A DNA stretch of 64,000 nt from CBFFRJ01 sp963530515 (lineage in GTDB: Bacteria; Pseudomonadota; Gammaproteobacteria; Enterobacterales; Enterobacteriaceae). Position 1 is the first letter of the stretch. Each line of letters begins with the position of its first letter. Below are positions 1 through 8,244 of the stretch, piece after piece. The DNA is taken from contig CAUSEC010000020.1 in NCBI GenBank assembly GCA_963530515.1, positions 1-64,000 of the forward strand. Direction: 5' to 3'. A program made the position numbers and the translations under genes. The notes under the pieces were generated by a model. That model did not search any database. It had not been told where the DNA came from and saw only the letters and a list, made by a program, of their open reading frames with translations.

Positions 1-62
1 CGCGTCGCCCCGGCCTTGCGGATACGCTTCGTCGATTTTCAGCCGGACCCAGTCACCGCTGC
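1..62. repeat. Dispersed repeat, copy A (cut by window edge)
   Basis: This stretch matches 23669-23730 in the same orientation at 60 of 62 positions (differences at 21 and 56). It is cut by the left edge, so the unit probably extends further left, as copy B does (about 23500-23730). No intact gene is visible in it. It lies 100 bp beyond the stop codon of the leftward livF-like gene. Confidence 0.8.
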
Positions 63-162
63 TATTTTTGTATTCTCATTGCACAGTGTTATGGCTGTAA
101 AACGTCAGATTACCGGGCTTCCTCTCTCTTTTGGAGAGGATGGTGAGGGCCACCGACAACAC

Positions 163-858
163 CTATCCCCCCAGATACATCTTCTTCACGTCCGGATTGG
201 CCAGCACATCCTGCGCCGCACCCGTCAACACAATCTTGCCGTTTTCCAGCACATACGCCCGGTCGGCAATGTTCAGCGCTGCCGTGGCATTCTGCTCCAC
301 CAGCAAAATCGTGATGTTCTCCTCGCGGAGCTGGCGAATAATCCCGAACAGCTCGCCGACGATTTTCGGTGCCAGTCCGAGGCTCGGTTCATCGAGCATC
401 AGCAGCGCCGGTTCGCTCATCAGCGCCCGGGCGATAGCCAGCATCTGCTGCTCACCGCCGCTCATGGTGCCGGCCATTTGCTTACGCCGCTCCTTTAGGC
501 GCGGGAACAGGCTGAACATCCGATCGCGCAGAGGAGTAAACCTGGCGAGATTGTTATACGCCCCCATCCGCAGGTTCTCTTCGATGGTCAGATTGGTGAA
601 GATCTTGCGGCCTTCCGGCACCAGCGCCAGCCCTTTACGCACGATGTGGTGCGTCTGGCTGCGGGAGATATCTTCATTGAGAAAACGCACCGTTCCGGTC
701 GAACGCACCATGTTGATGATGCCGTTCAGGGTGGAGGTTTTCCCCGCGCCGTTACTGCCAATCAGCGTGACGATCTCCCGGTCGTTAATCTCAATGTCCA
801 CGCCCTTCAGCCCCTGAATGACGCCATAAAACACTTTCAGCTCGCGGGCGCTAAGCAT
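163..858 (-). CDS. livF: Liv-type ABC transporter ATPase (LivF-like)
   Basis: Second ATPase of a branched-chain (hydrophobic) amino acid uptake ABC transporter, acting on the cytoplasmic face of the inner membrane. The 231-residue protein has Walker A GSNGAGKT near residue 34, the signature MSGGEQQ and Walker B LLMLDEP, in the usual LivF length. Its start overlaps the end of the LivG-like gene by 8 nt, so translation is probably coupled. It is the last gene of a five-gene leftward operon (binding protein, LivH, LivM, LivG, LivF). The symbol marks the family only: the divergent D-amino-acid genes suggest the substrate need not be leucine. Family call is secure, substrate is not. Confidence 0.9.
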   Translation of the reverse strand: MLSARELKVFYGVIQGLKGVDIEINDREIVTLIGSNGAGKTSTLNGIINMVRSTGTVRFLNEDISRSQTHHIVRKGLALVPEGRKIFTNLTIEENLRMGAYNNLARFTPLRDRMFSLFPRLKERRKQMAGTMSGGEQQMLAIARALMSEPALLMLDEPSLGLAPKIVGELFGIIRQLREENITILLVEQNATAALNIADRAYVLENGKIVLTGAAQDVLANPDVKKMYLGG

Positions 859-1633
859 AATTCACGTCCCCCAGGTAGGCGGAGATCACCTCCGGATGTT
901 GAATCGCTTCGGACATCAGCCCGCTGAACAGCGGCTTGCCGTACTCCAGCACCATGACCCGCTCGCACAGCGCGTTAACAAAGGGCATATCATGCTCGAT
1001 GAGCAGCACGCTCAACTGGTAGTCCTGACGCATGCGGAAAATCAGGCTGGCCAGATCTTCGGTCTCTTTCGGGTTCATCCCGGCGGCAGGTTCGTCGAGC
1101 AGCAGCAGCTTCGGCCCGGTCGCCAGTGCGCGGGCGATTTCGACTTTGCGCTGGTTGCCGTAGCTAAGATTGGTGGCCTGCATGTCCGCGAACTGGGCAA
1201 TGCCGATGTACTCGAGCAGCGCCATGGCTTTGGCCCGCGCAGCCCGTTCTGCCGGGTAGTAGCGGCCAATGTGCAGCGCGGCCTCCAGCAACGAGTAGTG
1301 GCTGGCGTGGTCGAGACCAACCATCACATTCTCCAGCACCGTCATGGAGTTAAACAGGCGGATGTTCTGGAAGGTGCGCGCAATTCCCGCGTTCACCACT
1401 TTGTTAGGCTTCAGCCCTTTCACCGACTTCCCGTCCAGCATCACGTTGCCGCTGGTGGGCTTGTAATTGGCGGTGATGACGTTAAACAGCGTGGTTTTCC
1501 CGGCACCGTTGGGGCCAATCAGGCCGAAGATCTCGGCCTCATCAACGTGGAAACTGACGTTGTCGATGGCGCGCAGCCCGCCGAACTGCATCACCACATC
1601 CTGCACCTCCAGAATGGCGTTATTTGACGTCAT
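851..1633 (-). CDS. livG: Liv-type ABC transporter ATPase (LivG-like)
   Basis: First ATPase of the Liv-type importer. The protein of about 260 residues has Walker A GPNGAGKT, the Q-loop region IARTFQNIRLF, the weak signature LSYGNQRKVEIARAL and Walker B LLLLDEPAAGMNP, all typical of LivG. The reading frame is open upstream to 1696, but the ATG at 1633 begins the family N-terminus (MTSNNAILEVQDV) and gives a 14-nt overlap with the end of the LivM gene, so I prefer it. It would pair with the LivF-like subunit to energise LivH and LivM. Substrate unknown. Confidence 0.9.
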   Translation of the reverse strand: MTSNNAILEVQDVVMQFGGLRAIDNVSFHVDEAEIFGLIGPNGAGKTTLFNVITANYKPTSGNVMLDGKSVKGLKPNKVVNAGIARTFQNIRLFNSMTVLENVMVGLDHASHYSLLEAALHIGRYYPAERAARAKAMALLEYIGIAQFADMQATNLSYGNQRKVEIARALATGPKLLLLDEPAAGMNPKETEDLASLIFRMRQDYQLSVLLIEHDMPFVNALCERVMVLEYGKPLFSGLMSEAIQHPEVISAYLGDVNYA

Positions 1634-2669
1634 GGCGCTGCCTCCGCAAACGAACCTGCCAGAGCTCTTTCTTACCGAGCAGCCCTTCACGCGCAAACAG
1701 CATGATCAGCAGCAGCAGCAGGGAGAAGACCACCATGCGCAGCCCTGGATACGCGCCCAGGTCGTAACCAAACATCGACAACGGCTGGTCGAGGAAGCGT
1801 AACCACTCGCCGCTGCCGACCACCACGATGGTGCCCAACAGCGCGCCCGTGGTGCTGCCCAGCCCGCCCAGCACGATGATGATCAGCAGCTGGAAAGTGA
1901 GCATAAAGTCGAACAGGTTCGGTGAAATGGTGGTCAGCAGCGAGGCCAGCAGACCGCCGCCAATCCCTTCAAAGAAGGCGCTGGTGGCAAATGCACAGGT
2001 CTTGATTCTGAACGTGTTGACGCCCATCGCGATGGCGGCATCTTCGTCGTCGCGAATGGCCTTCATCATGCGTCCGTATTTGGACCACACCAGTTGCAGG
2101 ATCATGCCAGTTGCCAGCAGGGCGGTGATGCCACACCAGAACAGCAGATGGGGCTGTTGAGGAATGTCGTTAAGCCCAATCGCGCCGTTGGTGATTTGCG
2201 GGTTGTTGATGGCGAGGATCTTGATAATAAAACCGAAGCCCAGTGTGACGATTGCCAGATAATCTCCGCGTACCCGAAACACCGGGAAGGCGAGACACAC
2301 GGCCAGCACCGCAGCGCACAGGCCGCTAATCAGCAAGGCGGGCAGGAAGCTGGCGTGCAGCATCAGGATGAAGGGGCTGGGTGCCGTCATTTCGTACATG
2401 TCCATTTTGCTCTCAGAGGAGAGAATCAAAATCGCCGTCACGTACGCCCCCACGGCCACGAAGCCGTTGGGTTCCAGCGAGAGCTGCCCGGTTACGCCGT
2501 TAATCAGGTTGTAGCTGACCGCGAGGATCATAAATACAAAGACGGTGCTGATGACCCGAATAATGTAGTCGTTGAAGACCAGATTGATCCCGACGAGCAG
2601 CGCCACGGCGAGAATAACGATCGCCAGATTTCGCCCCTGAGCGCCGAGAGTGGTGGAAGCAGTAAACAT
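1620..2669 (-). CDS. livM: Liv-type ABC transporter permease (LivM-like)
   Basis: Inner-membrane permease of 349 residues with about nine or ten hydrophobic segments and the LivM-type motif YNLINGVTGQLSLEPNGFVAVGA around residues 50-75. Its ATG shares one base with the TAA of the LivH-like gene (TAATG), a tight coupling. It forms the channel heterodimer with the upstream LivH-like protein. The conserved EAA-like loop (GVNTFRIKTCAFATSAFFEG) that contacts the ATPases is near residue 210. Family is clear; the transported molecule is inferred only from neighbours. Confidence 0.9.
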   Translation of the reverse strand: MFTASTTLGAQGRNLAIVILAVALLVGINLVFNDYIIRVISTVFVFMILAVSYNLINGVTGQLSLEPNGFVAVGAYVTAILILSSESKMDMYEMTAPSPFILMLHASFLPALLISGLCAAVLAVCLAFPVFRVRGDYLAIVTLGFGFIIKILAINNPQITNGAIGLNDIPQQPHLLFWCGITALLATGMILQLVWSKYGRMMKAIRDDEDAAIAMGVNTFRIKTCAFATSAFFEGIGGGLLASLLTTISPNLFDFMLTFQLLIIIVLGGLGSTTGALLGTIVVVGSGEWLRFLDQPLSMFGYDLGAYPGLRMVVFSLLLLLIMLFAREGLLGKKELWQVRLRRQRHDVK

Positions 2670-3568
2670 TAGAAGCGGCTCCTTTCCAGACGTTCGTCAC
2701 CCATAATGCCCACCGGGCGGAACAGCAAGACCAGAATCAAAAACATAAAGGCGAAGGCATCTTTGTAGCCTCCAAGCTCCGGGTAAAGGGCCACGGCCAC
2801 CACTTCGGTAAAGCCAAGGATAAAGCCCCCGAGTACCGCACCGGTGACGCTACCGATCCCACCCAGCACCGCCGCCGCAAAGGCTTTCAGGCCGATAAGT
2901 ACCCCCATCAGCGGGTCAATCGTGGGGTAGCTGATGGCGTAAAACACCCCGCCAAGTGCGGCAAGGCTACTGCCGAGCGCAAACACCAGCGAGATAATCC
3001 GGTTAGCATCAATGCCCATCAGCCGCACGGTATTCACATCGAAGGCCACGGCGCGGATCGCCATGCCGTAGCGGGTGCGGTAGAGCAACCAGAGAATAGC
3101 CAGCAACAGCAGAACGGTGATAAGCGGTACCACCCATGCCACGTTGGTGATGATGATTTGCCCAAAGGTCAGCGTGTTGTTGAACCACGCCGGAGAAGAA
3201 AAGAAGCGCGAACTGCCGCCGAACAGGACGTTAAACAGGTTTTCCAGAAAGAAGCTGACGCCGATGGCGGTGATCAGCATGGAGATTTTGGAGGCCTGGC
3301 GCAGGGGGCGATAGGCCACGCGGTCGATGAACATGCCGAGCAGGCCGCATAAACCCAGCGTCAGAAAAATAGCTGCCCCGAAGGGCAGCCCAATGGAAGA
3401 AAACAGAAACAGAGTCGCAAAGGCGCCGACCATCATCACGTCCGCGTGAGCGAAGTTGATCAGGCGCAGGACCCCATACACCATGGTGTAGCCAATGGCG
3501 ATCAGGGCGTACATGCCGCCCAGACTCATGCCGTTGACGACCTGCTGGAGAAAAATGGCGCCATCCAT
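2669..3568 (-). CDS. livH: Liv-type ABC transporter permease (LivH-like)
   Basis: Inner-membrane permease of 299 residues, almost entirely hydrophobic, with the LivH hallmarks GGMYALIAIGYTMVYG and LINFAHAD near the N-terminus and LGGIGSVTGAVLGG in the C-terminal half. It starts 24 nt after the binding-protein gene and overlaps the LivM-like gene by one base. Second gene of the transporter operon and partner of LivM in the translocation channel. Confidence 0.9.
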   Translation of the reverse strand: MDGAIFLQQVVNGMSLGGMYALIAIGYTMVYGVLRLINFAHADVMMVGAFATLFLFSSIGLPFGAAIFLTLGLCGLLGMFIDRVAYRPLRQASKISMLITAIGVSFFLENLFNVLFGGSSRFFSSPAWFNNTLTFGQIIITNVAWVVPLITVLLLLAILWLLYRTRYGMAIRAVAFDVNTVRLMGIDANRIISLVFALGSSLAALGGVFYAISYPTIDPLMGVLIGLKAFAAAVLGGIGSVTGAVLGGFILGFTEVVAVALYPELGGYKDAFAFMFLILVLLFRPVGIMGDERLERSRF

Positions 3569-3592
3569 TAATACGTTAACCTCTTCTACAGA

Positions 3593-4729
3593 CTATGGAT
3601 TGACCACGGTTTTAAAGGCCAGTTGCCCATCTTTCACTTCGTTGATCACCGCACTGCGTACCGCATCGCCATCTTTCAGGGTCAGCGTACCGGTCACGCC
3701 GGTGAAATCTTTGGTGGCGCGGATTTTCTCGTTCACGCAGACGCGGTCTTTAGCGTCTGTACACTGGTTCATGGCGTTGACGATCACGTTATAGGCATCG
3801 GCGGCCATCGCCCCCCAGGTGTGGGTCGGGGTTTTGTATTTCTCTTCCCAGGCTTTAATAAAGGTCTCGCCCGCCGGGGTTTGCTCTTTGGCGTTTGGTG
3901 AGTAGTAGTCGGTGGTCATGTAGCCATTAACCGCGTCTTTACCCACTTCGAAGAAGACCGGGTCTGCCGCCAGGCCATCGCCACCCACCACCGGTTTGCT
4001 TAACCCCAGCTGTTGCGCCTGCACCGCAATCAGTGCGCCTTCGGTGTAGTAAATCGGCATGTAGATCATGTCGACGTTTTTGGCTTTCACGCTGGAGAGC
4101 TGGGCTTTAAAGTCTTTGCTGCCTGACGGTGCCTGCACTTCGATAGGAATGGTGCCGCCGTTTTTCAGGAACTGTGCGCGGAACGCTTTGGCGAGGCCCA
4201 CGGAGTAGTCATTGCTGCTGTCAAACACGATGGCGGCGGTTTTGGCGTTCAGGTCGCGGGAGGCGAGGTTCGCGCCAACCACACCCTGGAAGCTGTCGGA
4301 GAAGCACACGCGGCTGACGTACGGGTGGTTACGGGTGACGCGGTCGTTGGTTGCCGTGGAGGAGACCAGCGGGGTTTTGCTGTCATCGGCGATTTTTACC
4401 ATCGCCAGGGTATTGCCGGAGGTCACTTCGCCGATCACGGCATCCACTTTGTCGCTGGAGACCAGGCGCTGCATGGCGTTCGCGGCTTCGACTTTGTCAC
4501 TCTTATCATCAATCACGATAAGCTTGATGGTGTCGCCGTTTTTCAGGGTGGGCGTAATGCTCTGGATAAGCTCCAGACCTTTTTGTGAAGGCTGGCCGTA
4601 GCCGCTCAGTGCACCACTTAAGGGCAGCACCACGCCGATTTTGATCTCTGCCGCCGTTGCACTGTGTACACCAGCCAGCCCGGAAATCAGCACTGCCAGC
4701 AAAGAGACTTTCCCACAAATACTCTTCAT
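3593..4729 (-). CDS. Periplasmic amino-acid-type binding protein of the Liv-like transporter
   Basis: Type I periplasmic binding protein (Peripla_BP_6, LivJ/LivK family) that captures the substrate for the downstream permeases. The 378-residue precursor has a signal peptide ending around HSATAA-EIKIGVV. The mature start EIKIGVVLPLSG is typical of the family. Two cysteines in NQCTDAKDRVC near residue 340 could form a disulphide, a different place from the LivJ disulphide. It is the first gene of the leftward operon, and its start lies 572 bp from the divergent dgcN gene. The ligand is unknown; a D-amino acid or acyl-amino acid is plausible from context. Confidence 0.88.
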   Translation of the reverse strand: MKSICGKVSLLAVLISGLAGVHSATAAEIKIGVVLPLSGALSGYGQPSQKGLELIQSITPTLKNGDTIKLIVIDDKSDKVEAANAMQRLVSSDKVDAVIGEVTSGNTLAMVKIADDSKTPLVSSTATNDRVTRNHPYVSRVCFSDSFQGVVGANLASRDLNAKTAAIVFDSSNDYSVGLAKAFRAQFLKNGGTIPIEVQAPSGSKDFKAQLSSVKAKNVDMIYMPIYYTEGALIAVQAQQLGLSKPVVGGDGLAADPVFFEVGKDAVNGYMTTDYYSPNAKEQTPAGETFIKAWEEKYKTPTHTWGAMAADAYNVIVNAMNQCTDAKDRVCVNEKIRATKDFTGVTGTLTLKDGDAVRSAVINEVKDGQLAFKTVVNP

Positions 4730-5020
4730 TGTTACCTCACCGTCCGTCAGTTAATTGAGAATGTTTTAATCACCAAATACTGCGTAGCCAGATATTCCGG
4801 CGCATCCAGGTAGAAATTATTAATATGAATTGATGAGTCAGTTTTATGATTTGCAGTGTTTATTTGCAGAGACATATTTCATCAATATTGAGAATTACCT
4901 TACATCCAATAATTAAAATACGCTCATCCATTATTCTTATAGATTTATGGTCGGTAATAGCACCGTTTTGGTGTTCTAAAAGAGTGCGCTGCTCGCTGTT
5001 GGTGCATGAATAGTGGTGAG

Positions 5021-5033
5021 ATCACATTGTGAT
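5021..5033. promoter_or_regulatory. Perfect palindrome ATCACATTGTGAT, candidate operator
   Basis: Two 6-bp arms (ATCACA/TGTGAT) around a single T, roughly midway between the two divergent operons. It resembles a compressed CRP-like site, but the spacing is wrong for CRP (TGTGA-N6-TCACA). It could bind a dimeric regulator. Function is inferred from position and symmetry only. Confidence 0.35.
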
Positions 5034-5175
5034 AAATATTTTTTGCGTACCCATGCAAGCAGCATGGTGATTTTAAGATTAATATTTTCACAACGGTTTT
5101 ATTTAAATGCTTTATAAGGATAAAAAACTACATTATTGCCTTAAAGATGGCAAAAGATGCCTGTAATTGGTGAGG

Positions 5176-5203
5176 TTGACAAGAGTAAAACCCTTGATAT
5201 TCT
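5176..5203 (+). promoter_or_regulatory. Candidate sigma70 promoter of the dgcN operon
   Basis: TTGACA at 5176-5181 and TATTCT at 5198-5203 are separated by 16 bp. The expected transcript would have a leader of about 90 nt before the dgcN ATG at 5302. This is a by-eye match only. Confidence 0.4.
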
Positions 5204-5301
5204 GCATAACCAGTCAGTCGAATTTTTCTTTTAAATGTTATTTATTCGAAATGTTATTTCTTCGTTAATTAATTTCGTCCTTATCCTGAGGGGGATAAAT
5301 A

Positions 5302-6303
5302 ATGAATATTCAGAAGCCCTATCTGCTTTTTTTGGGTGATGCTCACGATCAGCTGGCGGCGAAAGTGGCCGACGGAATTAAACAGTGGCACCCGGAATAT
5401 TGTGTCGGGCAATATCGCATGGCGAATTGTCACGCCGATTGCCACCTCACCGATATGGATATTGAGACAGCCGTTAGCGCCGGGGCGAAAACACTGGTTG
5501 TGGGCGTGGCAAACCGTGGCGGCATTATTTCAAAAGAGTGGATTTCCATTCTGAGCGCGGCGCTGGAAAACGGTCTGGATCTGGCGGCGGGTTTGCATAA
5601 TAAACTGGCCGACGTACCGGAGCTAAAAGCGCTTGCACAAAAGCTGGGGCGTAATCTGTTCGATGTGCGCCACCCGGTTGAGACATATCCGGTCGCCAGT
5701 GGCCGTAAGCGCAGCGGTAAACGCCTGCTGCCGGTGGGTACCGACTGCTCCTGCGGCAAAATGTACACCGCGCTGGCGATTGAAAAAGAGATCCTGGCGC
5801 GCGGCGGTAAAGCGACCTTCCGCGCGACCGGGCAGACCGGCATTTTAATCAGCGGCGCAGGCGTAAGCGTGGATGCGGTGGTCTCGGACTTCGTCTCCGG
5901 GGCGGTCGAAACCCTGGCACCGGCGAATGCCGATGACCACTGGGACATCATCGAAGGGCAGGGGTCTTTATTTCACCCCTCATTTGCCGGGGTGACAACC
6001 GGTCTGATTCACGGGGCGCAACCTGACGCGCTCATTCTTTGCCACGAACCCACCCGCAGCCACATGCGCGGCGTGGACTACCCCGTCCCGGACATCAGTG
6101 ACTGCATGGCGCTGAACCTTAAGATGGCGCAACTGACCAACCCGGATGCCCGCTTTGTCGGCATCTCCCTCAACACCTCCGCACTCAGTGAAGCCGATGC
6201 GCTGGCGCTGATGGCGGAACTGGAAAGCCGCCACGGTTTGCCCGTGGTCGACCCGTTCCGCCAGGGCGTGGGTGCGATCGTTGATGCGCTGGCGGCGCTG
6301 TAA
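5302..6303 (+). CDS. dgcN: DgcN-like N-acyltransferase (DUF1611 family), D-glutamate catabolism type
   Basis: A 333-residue DUF1611 protein with an N-terminal Rossmann-like part and a C-terminal P-loop (GTDCSCGKM, residues 146-154). DgcN proteins of this family are reported to N-acylate D-glutamate so that a partner racemase (DgcA) can invert it, feeding D-Glu into L-Glu metabolism. The partner gene follows directly: the TAA stop shares an A with the next ATG (TAATG). A good Shine-Dalgarno, GAGGGGG, lies before the start. Substrate is inferred from the family and the dgcA and aminotransferase neighbours. Confidence 0.75.
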   Translation: MNIQKPYLLFLGDAHDQLAAKVADGIKQWHPEYCVGQYRMANCHADCHLTDMDIETAVSAGAKTLVVGVANRGGIISKEWISILSAALENGLDLAAGLHNKLADVPELKALAQKLGRNLFDVRHPVETYPVASGRKRSGKRLLPVGTDCSCGKMYTALAIEKEILARGGKATFRATGQTGILISGAGVSVDAVVSDFVSGAVETLAPANADDHWDIIEGQGSLFHPSFAGVTTGLIHGAQPDALILCHEPTRSHMRGVDYPVPDISDCMALNLKMAQLTNPDARFVGISLNTSALSEADALALMAELESRHGLPVVDPFRQGVGAIVDALAAL

Positions 6304-7280
6304 TGGAACTTACCCTTGCCCATGAACGCTGGCCGTTGCGTCAGGCGTTTATTATCGCCCGTGGCAGTCGCACCCAGGCTGACGTGGTGACGGTCACGTT
6401 ACAGCACAACGGCTTTACCGGCAGGGGGGAGTGTTTGCCCTACGCGCGTTACGGTGAGTCGGTCGACAGCGTGATGGCCGAGATTGAATCGCTACGCAGT
6501 GCACTGGCGGCAGGCATGACGCAGGCGCAGTTACAACATGCATTACCTGCCGGTGCGGCACGTAATGCGCTGGACTGCGCGTTCTGGGATCTGGCGTGTA
6601 AAGCCAGCGGGCAGACCATCTGGCAACGGGTAGCACAGGCCGCGCCGCGTAACCTGCAAACGGCGTTTACGCTGTCCCTCAATACCCCGGAGCACATGCA
6701 GTTGATGGCCGAGGAGAACAGCTGGCGTCCATTGCTTAAACTTAAGCTTGCCGATGACCTGGATATTGCCAGGGTGGCCGCCGTGCGTGCAGGGGCACCA
6801 CGCGCCAGAATCATAGTGGATGCCAACGAAGGCTGGGACGAGGCAATGTACCTGCGCCAGGCCCCTGAGCTGGCGCGCCTTGGCGTGTCGTTGATTGAGC
6901 AGCCGCTGCCTGCGGGGCAGGACGCGGTGCTGGCGACGTTGCCGCATCCGGTGCCGCTGTGCGCCGATGAGTCGTGCCACGATGTCGCGTCGCTGGCGGC
7001 GATTGCCGGATGCTATGAGATGGTCAACATCAAGCTGGATAAAACCGGTGGTCTGACCGAAGCCCTGCGCGTGCGCGATGAGGCCACGCGGCTGGGGTTG
7101 CAGGTGATGGTGGGCTGCATGGTCAGCACCTCGCTGTCGATGGCCCCGGCGGTGGTCGTGGCCCAACAGGCACGGCTGGTCGATCTCGATGGTCCGCTGC
7201 TACTGGCAAAGGATCGCGAACACGGTTTGCGCTACGACGGTAGCGAACTCTTTCCACCGGTCCCGGCGTTGTGGGGCTAG
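6303..7280 (+). CDS. dgcA: DgcA-like N-acyl-amino-acid racemase / dipeptide epimerase (enolase superfamily)
   Basis: Muconate-lactonising subgroup protein of the enolase superfamily, 325 residues. The KxK catalytic pair is visible in LKLKLADD (about residue 145). The metal ligands are in IIVDANEGW, LIEQPLP and LCADES, and the opposite-face lysine is in NIKLDKTGG. This two-lysine arrangement gives racemase or epimerase chemistry. With DgcN the expected job is racemisation of N-acyl-D-glutamate; Ala-Glu dipeptide epimerase (YcjG/AEE type) is the alternative. Translationally coupled to dgcN. Confidence 0.75.
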   Translation: MELTLAHERWPLRQAFIIARGSRTQADVVTVTLQHNGFTGRGECLPYARYGESVDSVMAEIESLRSALAAGMTQAQLQHALPAGAARNALDCAFWDLACKASGQTIWQRVAQAAPRNLQTAFTLSLNTPEHMQLMAEENSWRPLLKLKLADDLDIARVAAVRAGAPRARIIVDANEGWDEAMYLRQAPELARLGVSLIEQPLPAGQDAVLATLPHPVPLCADESCHDVASLAAIAGCYEMVNIKLDKTGGLTEALRVRDEATRLGLQVMVGCMVSTSLSMAPAVVVAQQARLVDLDGPLLLAKDREHGLRYDGSELFPPVPALWG

Positions 7281-7306
7281 TGACGTACCGATTTGAGGAG
7301 AGGAAG

Positions 7307-8155
7307 ATGTCACGCACGGTCTATCTGAATGGGGAGTATCTGCCGGAGGAGGCAGCAAAAATTTCCGTATTCGACAGGGGATTTTTATTTGCCGACGCGG
7401 TGTATGAAGTCACTGCGGTGGTGAACGCTAAGCTGGTGGATTTTGCTGGTCACTATGCGCGGCTGGCGCGCTCCTGTCATGAACTTGGGCTTAATCTGAC
7501 GCAATCAGAAAATGAACTGCGGGAAATTCATCAGCGTCTGCTGGTAGAGAACGCGTTGACCGAAGGCGGGATTTACCTGCAACTGACGCGCGGTAACAGC
7601 GGTGACCGGGATTTTCATTATCCCCCCGCGCAAACGCCCGCTACGCTGCTGCTGTTTACCCAGGCGCGCCCGGTGGTTGACCACCCGGCGGCGGAGAAGG
7701 GCATTAGGGTCGTGACCTGCCCGGATATTCGCTGGCAGCGCCGGGATATCAAAACCGTGCAATTGCTGGCTCCCTGCATGGCGAAAGCCTGGGCTGAGGC
7801 TCACGGTGCTGACGACGCCTTTCTGGTGGAAGACGGGTTTATTACCGAAGGCAGCGCCTGTAACTGCTATATCGTGCTGGCGGATAAAACCATCGTCACC
7901 CGCCCGTTGAGCAACCACATTCTGCACGGTATTACCCGTAAGGCGCTGTTACGTTTAGGGGAAGAACACGGCGTCACGTTTGAAGAGCGGTTGTTCACGC
8001 CAGAAGAGGTAAGACGGGCAAGCGAGGTGTTTATCAGCTCCGCCACCACCTTTGTCTGGCCGGTGGTGAATGTGGATGGTCAGCAAATTGGCGACGGTAA
8101 GCCGGGAGAAATCACCCGGTTATTGCGCAAGATTTATCTTGAGATGTTGGGGTAA
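7307..8155 (+). CDS. dat: D-amino acid aminotransferase (fold-type IV PLP enzyme)
   Basis: Class IV aminotransferase of 282 residues. The family start MSRTVYLNGEYLPEE and the FDRGFLFADAVYE motif are present. The PLP lysine is in RRDIKTVQLL, and ITEGSACNCYIV carries the cofactor-contacting Glu and Asn residues. The ATG at 7307 has a strong GAGGAGAGG ribosome site; the frame is open from 7271 but that part is not conserved-looking. It follows dgcA by 26 bp, so the operon could interconvert D-amino acids and 2-oxo acids: D-Ala or other D-amino acids plus 2-oxoglutarate giving D-Glu, which DgcN/DgcA then convert to the L form. Confidence 0.82.
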   Translation: MSRTVYLNGEYLPEEAAKISVFDRGFLFADAVYEVTAVVNAKLVDFAGHYARLARSCHELGLNLTQSENELREIHQRLLVENALTEGGIYLQLTRGNSGDRDFHYPPAQTPATLLLFTQARPVVDHPAAEKGIRVVTCPDIRWQRRDIKTVQLLAPCMAKAWAEAHGADDAFLVEDGFITEGSACNCYIVLADKTIVTRPLSNHILHGITRKALLRLGEEHGVTFEERLFTPEEVRRASEVFISSATTFVWPVVNVDGQQIGDGKPGEITRLLRKIYLEMLG

Positions 8156-8188
8156 GGGGAGCGGGATGAGCAAACGAGCCGCATGCTC

Positions 8189-8234
8189 CCCCTCACCCTG
8201 ACCCTCTCCCCAGGGAGAGGGTCAGGGTGAGGGG
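8189..8234. repeat. Perfect 22-bp hairpin, likely bidirectional terminator / repeat
   Basis: Two perfectly complementary 22-bp arms (8189-8210 and 8213-8234, right arm beginning GGGAGAGGGTCAGGG) with a 2-nt centre lie between the convergent dat and GT8 genes. There is no long T tract. A degenerate relative (GGGGAGAGGG followed by TGGGGTGAGGGG) lies at 23421-23443, so this belongs to a dispersed intergenic repeat family. Confidence 0.7.
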
Positions 8235-8244
8235 ACCAGACCGC

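Larger units (their letters stand above)
4730..5301. other. Divergent promoter region between transporter and dgcN operons
   Basis: This 572-bp AT-rich stretch has no credible gene. It separates the leftward transporter operon from the rightward dgcN operon, so it must hold both promoters. It contains a perfect 13-bp palindrome at 5021-5033 and a sigma70-like promoter for dgcN at 5176-5203. No regulator gene is adjacent. Confidence 0.7.

Noticed and set aside
131..817. Long open frame opposite the LivF-like gene
   Set aside because: Antisense shadow of a gene with intact Walker motifs; no domain and no ribosome site.
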